From the NCBI GenBank assembly GCA_916048095.2, contig OU696576.1, forward strand, positions 7,003,488 through 7,067,487: DNA of 64,000 bases, given 5' to 3'. The position numbers were made by a program, and so were the translations under genes. Under the pieces are notes generated by a model. It was given only the letters and a program-made list of their open reading frames with translations, made no database searches and had not been told where the DNA came from. The DNA comes from Sacculina carcini (lineage: Eukaryota; Arthropoda; Thecostraca; Sacculinidae). Below are positions 26,845 to 32,800 of the stretch, one piece after another (position 1 is the stretch's first letter; the number at the start of each line of letters is the position of its first letter).

Positions 26845-29800
26845 CACACACACACATGTGGTGCAAGAAGGCATGTAGTGTTGATGGCATTGTCCGTACA
26901 CATCATACATGTTGTAATGAGTGGATGCGTGTGAAATAACTGTTCAATCAAGTGGTCTGAACCATATGGAAATGATAAAAGAAATGGTTGCTAAATTTTG
27001 TTTCAGAATTCACGTGTGTTCGATTGGATTTGACACAACCGTCTAGTTATCCGCATTAGCTTTTTCCATCAGTCTTTGAGCTTCTAGTAGGAAGTTGTAT
27101 TCGATGTTATGCAAATCTTGTAATTGAATGTGAATCTTTCTAGGAGATTCTATTCAGCCATTTTCAACCATGAACAACGAAATTTGTATATTTTTGTCTT
27201 CTGCATCAATGTGTGCGCAACTTTTGTAGATTATAAAGGACAATTCAGCCATGGAGACGGTGTACGAAGGTGTGATTGACGACTCGTTAATGGTGGGAGA
27301 TATTCGCTACGTCACGTTCAGCGTGTCCCATCAGGCACAACTTCTGCTCGACCTGATGGGAGGTCACTGCCATCCCCCGCAGCCGGCAGACTTCCAGGTG
27401 ACCTTGAGACGCTTACAATACCTTGCATTGCAACAACTATTCAGTAGCGGATCCAGAGTGCAATTTTTTTTGGTGGGGGGGGCTGCCATTATTCCTCAAT
27501 GATATATACACACATTTACAAACGCATTATGCGCAAATATGCTTTGCGATAATGCTCATATGAACAAACTCTACAAAAATATTCCTTGGTCACGTTTAGT
27601 GAACCTCTTAGTTATGAGGAGTTGATCGAAACATTTTGGGGAGGGGCTGCAGCCGCCTAGCCCCCCTCTGGATCCGCCAGTGCAAATATTGGTGTATCTC
27701 AGTTGTTTGTCATCAAGATGAGCTCGATTATGGTGATGAGCCAAGTCATCTAACTAAAATGCTTTGTTTATCGCACGATAGAATGGCTAATTTGTTTGGC
27801 TCATGTTTTAGGAGCACTATTGGTGATCCTTTGTTTATGTAATTCCGATTTAATATACCCAATTTGGCGTTATGATGGATAAATATACGTTTATGCATTA
27901 AATGAATTCAATAAATAGAATGAATGAATCGGTCGAATTTAGCTGTACTGAAAGTGAGTTAAAAGAAATATTGAGTCTTCAGAGCCAATGAGAATAAAGG
28001 TGATTGTGCGTGAGAAGTCGAAAGGTGAAATAATTAGAGCATATGTATCTATCGAAATTAAACATGACGTAAGTCAGCACTACAGTGACGCCAGGTCAGG
28101 AATTGAGCAGTCAGGAATAAACCATTTCCCCATCTGGCTGCATAGCCAGTGTTTCGTGACGGTAGATGGGGAGCATGGACGCCTTGGGAGTGTAGTGCCG
28201 AATGTAACGGAGGCTACGGCATGCGGCGACGCTTGTGTGACAACCCGACGCCGTCTCTCTGGGGACGAGACTGTCCAGGTACCTGTAAACACGCACCAAT
28301 TACACATGCGCTTGGAAATTTATTCGTTATGACGGCTAGGCTATTGTTGCCTGTGCGACCTGAAAAACAATCCGTGGTTCTGTCGATTATTACAAGGGAG
28401 GGAAATAGTAAGGAAGCACAACTGGCCCACGATCTACTTTCTTGCAGCGGTAATTTTACGGAAAATTGATTATTTAAATAATAAACTTTAACGAAGATAT
28501 AAAGTATGCATCACATACGACGATATAAATTATGTGTTGAGATGTAGGCCTTTGTGTACGGAAAGTGCGTGTGTGCGCGTCTGTGATATTGCCTGTGTGT
28601 GTATGTGTATGTGTGTGTGTGTGTGCACTCACGTTGATGTTGTGTGAATGCGGTGGTGACTTGTTGACTCGCTCGCTAGTGTTTGAGCGCTCATAGGAAT
28701 CTCTAGCTTTCGTGTCGACATAATTGCATTTGGAATTAGGAGGTTGTCATTGTCTATTCTATGAGAGCTGTGTGGAGTGTGATGTGCTTGATAACGTTTT
28801 GCAGACGTGAATGTTGTATGATTGTGGCATGGGCGTGGATCCTGAGGGGTATGGGGATATATATACCTCCAGACAAATTGGCTGGGGTTATGAATATGCA
28901 ATTATACCCCCCGATAATTCTGCTGATTTCAGTTCATTGGATATAGTGTCATCAAAATCCACATAGCAAGAAAGTTACAATACACGACAAGTGTGTGTAT
29001 GAAGTTATATGCAATATACTTTTCATTGAGGTATGTTTGTTGTAATTGACTTGACATAAAATGTTTAAGGGTCCCATGCAATCGACCAAATGAGCCAACT
29101 TTGAGCACTAATTCATTGATGGCTGTTATCCCCCCGAGCCTCGACACAAATATACTCATTTGGGTAGTAGCAATATCATGCAATATTATCTTGTTGGTCT
29201 ACTTTGACAGGATGGACCGAGCCGAGGCACTATGGCATGTGTAACAACCATAAGTGTGGAGCGTTTTCTGATGATACAAGGATCAAGATTAAGCACTCGT
29301 TGGCCTCTAATCCCGTTTCGCTTGACGTTGAAGATGGCGAGCAGTTTGAGCTAAAGTGAGCTCACAAGCCAAGAACATCAGATAACACCTGAACTTTGAA
29401 CCTTGAAAACACTTTGAAGTAACTTACTAAGTTTAACTAAGCTTTGAACTTGACTTTGATCAGATTTACTTATTTATGGGGTCTTTGATCAGATTTACTT
29501 ACTTATCTATGATATTTTTCTCTCTTTATCATTGAAGCGTGCGAATTCATTGAAAACAGGAAAGCCTTGCAACGTGTGAAATATGGACTATGCAATATAT
29601 TCGTACTTGTGCTTAACCAAGCGCTTTCACAGTGATCTTACCTTATGCGTGTCGTCATGTTTCGAGATACAACTCCCAATAGAAGCTGTACGTTTGTACT
29701 TCTCTTTTCATAAACCGATTCCGTAATCTAATCCGATTCGGGCTGATAACAAGTCACCTGCTGGCAATGTTTTCTAGGTGCAGCACAGATGCGTATCGGG

Positions 29801-32800
29801 CGGCCATGACAGAATTTCCTCTGGGCAGTGTTGAGTGGCGACACAACGGGCTTCAATGGTGCCGTGACCCGGATCGCATGCAGATGAGTGATGTGGATGT
29901 CACTGTGCTCAACGCTTCTAGCCGCGACGATACGGGCGTGTACGGGTGTTTTGTGTATGCCAACACAGATATGCTCGAGCGATGGGAACAGGGTGCTAGT
30001 GTGCTCGTGGCCCTCACTACTGTCGTCGTTCGCTCCAAAGCTGTCACATTGTTAGTGCGTACGATATTCAGTACGATCTGGTATAAACTAGTAACTGGTA
30101 GTTAAGTTCATTGGTGATTGATTTTAGAGAGGTGTCCATGGAAGTCACATACCATATATGTGTGAAATTTAGGACGGTGGAAAATGGAGATTCGGTGGAG
30201 TTTGACTGCAGGGCGGAGATGCTCGACCATGTCTATGACCGGCTGCTACATATGTGGTACCTCGACGGAGAGTTGTACTCCTTCATGGGAGCAAGGTGTG
30301 AGATCAGTGTCGCTAGCTGCATGATTGCCTGTTCAAGATTATTTCCCCTGAAGGCATGTGGTGAAATTTTTTGAATTATTACTATATTGATTGATATAAA
30401 TAGTCTCAGTCTCCTGAATTGTGTTTATCGCTGAAATTTCGGTCACAGGTATTTCTCGGACGAGAACAATTCAGCTGTGATCATTCCGGATTTGTCTACA
30501 AACACCACGGAACCGCCGCTGATTTCCATTGAAGACATCACTCTGGATGTTGGTGACCAATCTTATTGCGCAAACGTTACGCTTCTTTATCATAATATTT
30601 AGATCATTCAGCTCATCATACATAGAATACAAAACATAACTAATGTGCGAAATTTCATTATAGAGTACAACTACGTAAATGACTTAAAATTCTGAGAATA
30701 TTAGAAATGCATATAACTTTAAAATCTCAAATTGTCTATTGCAATTTGTTTCGGATAATTATTATAATTTGCAGGCATAACTACTCGGTAAATTCTTTAA
30801 CTAATTACCAACGCTATTTTCAATATTCACTGCAATTAATTTCACCACAAGAACTGTGACAATTTGGTCATGCCTGAGGATTGAAGTGCAATATGAACAC
30901 ACACGATGTGTGTTTTTCAAAAAATTATTAGGGGAAACGTTGGAAAATTGTCGGAAAAAAAATTTAACACTCAAGTTATTCGGCAATCCTGGTGCTACCC
31001 TGACACATAGCTCCCGAGTAGCTCAGTGGTTAGGCGCTGAGCTCTCGTGTCAGAGGTTCGCGGTTCGAATCCTGGCCCAGTCACCACCGTCGATAGGCAC
31101 ACAGTGGGGCGCGCCATATAGTCTAAACTGGCTGGTGCGCGCTTAAAACACCAATAACAACAACACATACCATTTGTGTCGCACCGTTGGCACTAGCGCC
31201 GATACAGCCGGTCCAGTGTGCAAACATTGCCTTTGGCGTGAAGCTGAATTCGTCTGTTTACAATCAGGGCTTGATTGCAATGTCCGGGCAGGCGGGGTCT
31301 GGGGGTTTGATGTGCTCTCGGCCGAACAGTCAATCTAGCTAGACAAGACGGCACAATACTTGTTGGTATGCATCTCCAGTGTGCTCCGAGCGGCGCCTAC
31401 TGATATATGGCCGCTAGTGGCTCTGTTGCCGCCTGCGCACATGCACACACACGCGCATACAAATACACACAATTACGAAAACAGAAGGCGTAGATATATT
31501 CATCTCACGTCGGCCGTCGGCGCTCGCCAGTGCCTGCATCAGTGACATGAATGTAATACGCATCAGTCAATATTGCCGATTAATTCAAGATCTTCGGCGG
31601 TGCGAGTGGAATTCGAGTCTGCAGGCGTTCATGAGACGTCGGTCCATACACGCAGTGCGCATTCGGGCAGAGAGAGTAGACTTGAGGAGTGGTCGATTTT
31701 TACAAGTGACTGAAGAAGGTGGAAATTTCGATCAGAAATTGTATTCCCGTCGGCGATTGCTCCAAGTCATCACTATCTTGCACAAATTGCATCCAGACTC
31801 TAGTAAACGATATCACTGATAACTTTCTAGAATATTTCGTCCTCATACATATTAGGAGGACGAAGAACGACGATATAAATATGGAAGTATATTTGCTTAG
31901 TTGAGCGTTGGTATCAATCGACACAAATGCACGCACTCAACATAATGATTAATATTTGTATCAGTACCGCACAAAACAAGCGAAGTAACACACACACATG
32001 TTATCAGCCGCATCATGCAGCCCCTACGCATTTTGCACGCGGCAAAGACGGGGAACTAGAATAGCAAGAGAGAAAAGGAAGACGACACATAAATGAGCAG
32101 ATCACGGATCTCGCCTTTTTCACTCAGGAGGTGTTTCGGCCAATTTCCGAGCAGTTGACACCATGGGCAATTCTTCATAACACACGCATGCAGACACTAG
32201 CAAATATCGCTAGTGTTGCTCAAATATTACTCTACAAGTATCTGAAAAGATCTAATTCAACACTGATGCTTGGTTGTTGTGTGCATGTTTTCGACGTATG
32301 CAGGAGTGGAACGCCACCTACATGAACACGATGAAGATGAGACTGGCCAGCAACAGGTTGACCGGCGTGTGGGAGTGTGCTGTCTACCAGCCAGACTATA
32401 ATCTCATCTGGACGACCAACTGGTTCAGGCTGCAGGTGCTCCGATACCCATCGTCAGCCCTTGTGCTCTTGGGCGTAGTCGATAATTATTACTGATGCTG
32501 GGCTGGTCAAAGGCCTGATCGGATCAGAAGAGATTTCCTAAGATTACCGATAACCTTGAATACGCTAAATAGCTAATAATGGGTTTACTTGGTTGTAGGG
32601 GGACTCAGATGATTACAAGAAAAATTGACACAAGTGTGACGTGGTTGTGATTTGTTTTGACAATTTGCCACTGCGATTACATCAATTTTAGTGCATAAAT
32701 TTTGCCGGCTGATGCAACAAATGATTGGTTTTTCCATTGAAAAAGGGGTTTGGTGTTTTCATGCTTCACGTACTTCTAGTTTCCTGATTTTAGCTGACTT

